NCBI GenBank assembly: GCA_039986595.1
Contig: JBDWQJ010000009.1
Coordinates: 124,001 to 188,000 of the forward strand
Direction of reading: 5' to 3'
Length of the DNA stretch: 64,000 bases
From: Lentilitoribacter sp039986595
Lineage (GTDB): Bacteria; Pseudomonadota; Alphaproteobacteria; Rhizobiales; Rhizobiaceae
In this document: positions 63,115 to 64,000 of the stretch, in pieces
How positions within the stretch are numbered: the first letter of the stretch is position 1
How the letters are laid out: the number at the start of each line of letters is the position of its first letter
Made by a program: the position numbers and the translations under genes
The notes under the pieces: model-generated
The model's input: the letters and a program-made list of their open reading frames with translations, nothing else
Database searches by the model: none
Told to the model about the DNA's origin: nothing

Positions 63115-63426
63115 TTAGCTTTTACGTTTTTGGTGAGATTTTAAAACGCGCTGCTTCAACACATTGGATGCTTTAAAAGAAACAACTTTTCGAGGGGTGA
63201 TCGGCACCTCTTCACCTGTCTTAGGATTTCGTCCAATACGCTCAGTTTTATCTCGTGCTTGAAACGTCGCAAAAGACGACATTTTAACCGTTTCACCGCG
63301 CACGATGGAATCGCAGATCTCATCAATGATCATTTCAACCAGATCAGATGATTCTGTCCGGGATAATCCAACACGTCGAAAAACTGCCTCTGCTAGATCC
63401 GCTCTTGTAACCGTTTTACCACTCAT
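63115..63426 (-). CDS. ihfA: Integration host factor alpha subunit
   Basis: 103 residues. DNA-bending protein of the HU/IHF family: KTVTRADLAEAVFRRVGLSRTESSDLVEMI, FQARDKTERIGRNPKTGEEVPITPRKVVSFKAS with the proline at the DNA-intercalating tip. Heterodimer with IhfB. Start at 63426 (MSGKTVTRADL) matches the family; an ATG at 63462 adds 12 residues and is less likely. IHF also assists sigma-54 promoters such as the one at 45073. Confidence 0.93.
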   Translation of the reverse strand: MSGKTVTRADLAEAVFRRVGLSRTESSDLVEMIIDEICDSIVRGETVKMSSFATFQARDKTERIGRNPKTGEEVPITPRKVVSFKASNVLKQRVLKSHQKRKS

Positions 63427-63603
63427 CTGTGTCACCCGTTCTGATAAAAACACATCCCTCACACCAGATTTAAGACAATTTATCCTGTAACGTCAAGCAT
63501 TTGTCGGGATTAGTTTAGTAATGAAATAATTATGCTACATTCTTGCCAATTTTAGAAGAATATATCATTCACACTTTAAAACAACATAACTCAGAGTTCG
63601 TTT

Positions 63604-64000
63604 TTACCATCTAAGTAAAACCGCACCCCAAGTGAAACCGCCACCCATAGCTTCTAATAAGATTGTTTGGCCTTCTTCGATCTTACCTGATTCTGCAGTC
63701 TGCGATAAAGCTATCGGGATGGATGCAGCGGAAGTATTACCGGTCTGATCAACATTGATCACAACCTTGGATGGGTCGATGTTTAATTTCTTTGCTGATG
63801 CATCGATAATGCGTTTATTGGCCTGGTGTGGAATAAACCAATCAATGCTCTCAGCGTCCATTTGCGTTGCGGCAAATGCATCCTCAATCACATCCGTGAT
63901 CATACCAACAGCATGTTTGAACACTTCCTTGCCTTGCATGCGCAAGTGACCCACAGTTTGTGTTGTTGAAGGACCACCATCGACATATAATTTATCTTTG
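63604..64000 (-). CDS. fabH: Beta-ketoacyl-ACP synthase III (FabH), partial
   Basis: C-terminal ~132 residues; the 5' part lies beyond the window. Includes the histidine of the catalytic triad in DWFIPHQANKRIIDA and asparagine in VDQTGNTSAASIPIAL, and ends with LLEAMGGGFTWGAVLLRW. FabH condenses acetyl-CoA with malonyl-ACP to begin fatty-acid synthesis. The fabH-ihfA-merR order is the usual Hyphomicrobiales arrangement. Confidence 0.95.
   Translation of the reverse strand, partial: KDKLYVDGGPSTTQTVGHLRMQGKEVFKHAVGMITDVIEDAFAATQMDAESIDWFIPHQANKRIIDASAKKLNIDPSKVVINVDQTGNTSAASIPIALSQTAESGKIEEGQTILLEAMGGGFTWGAVLLRW

Overview
The window is a chromosomal segment of an alphaproteobacterium, most likely a Hyphomicrobiales (Rhizobiales) member and probably marine. 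The evidence is gene order and families: rplM-rpsI-argC with ctaA and its DUF2842 neighbour, the fabH-ihfA-merR-tRNA-Pro block, BolA with a CGFS glutaredoxin, ttcA with rpsD, and paralogous autotransporters of a type common in this order. The DNA is visibly AT-rich for that order. The marine inference rests on a betaine-type BCCT carrier, an ectoine-hydrolase operon and a NaChBac-like channel, and is only suggestive.

Layout. 1-5.4 kb: end of a sodium channel gene, bolA, a block of small secreted or membrane proteins and a GAF histidine kinase/response regulator pair, then grxD. 5.5-9.3 kb: Bcr/CflA drug exporter, inositol-phosphatase-like enzyme, ttcA, rpsD. 9.5-14.1 kb: two tandem paralogous autotransporter-like outer-membrane proteins and a sterol-desaturase-type hydroxylase. 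14.1-24.3 kb: LysR regulator divergent from a BCCT carrier with a repeat-rich leader, a complete oligopeptide ABC system (solute-binding gene divergent from permease-permease-ATPase) and a PhzF enzyme. 24.6-33.1 kb: IalB-like secreted protein, two DMT exporters, a DUF3800 protein, rplM-rpsI, an FkbM-type methyltransferase-like gene, argC, ctaA, DUF2842. 33.2-41.8 kb: a compact exopolysaccharide cluster whose Wzc-like protein has lost its kinase P-loop. 41.9-44.8 kb: HAD phosphatase, ABM monooxygenase, Kef-type antiporter.

45.0-50.0 kb is the most striking region. A canonical-looking sigma-54 promoter lies directly before a guanidine-I (ykkC) riboswitch, which leads an operon for an ABC importer, a GdmH-type guanidine hydrolase, a protein with 20 histidines in its first 39 residues, and a tiny His-containing membrane protein. 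Together these read as a nitrogen-limitation-activated, guanidine-gated scavenging system with its own probable nickel-handling proteins. It is followed by a convergent operon resembling ectoine catabolism (DoeD- and DoeA-like plus an M20 deacylase).

54.0-57.9 kb: a DUF2061 membrane protein with a cysteine-free CysH relative, a glyoxalase-related protein, and an Acg-type nitroreductase/MarR operon with a promoter-overlapping palindrome. 57.9-59.35 kb: a 1.35-kb mini-island bounded by a perfect 29-bp direct repeat of the tRNA-Pro 3' end, carrying only a DUF4258/HTH toxin-antitoxin-like pair and no integrase. 59.4-62.3 kb: a lipoprotein gene and an accessory locus (XRE repressor, two small genes, GNAT-like gene) linked by a repeated GGAT-N4-ATCC operator-like palindrome. 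62.3-64.0 kb: merR, ihfA and the start of a fabH that runs off the window.
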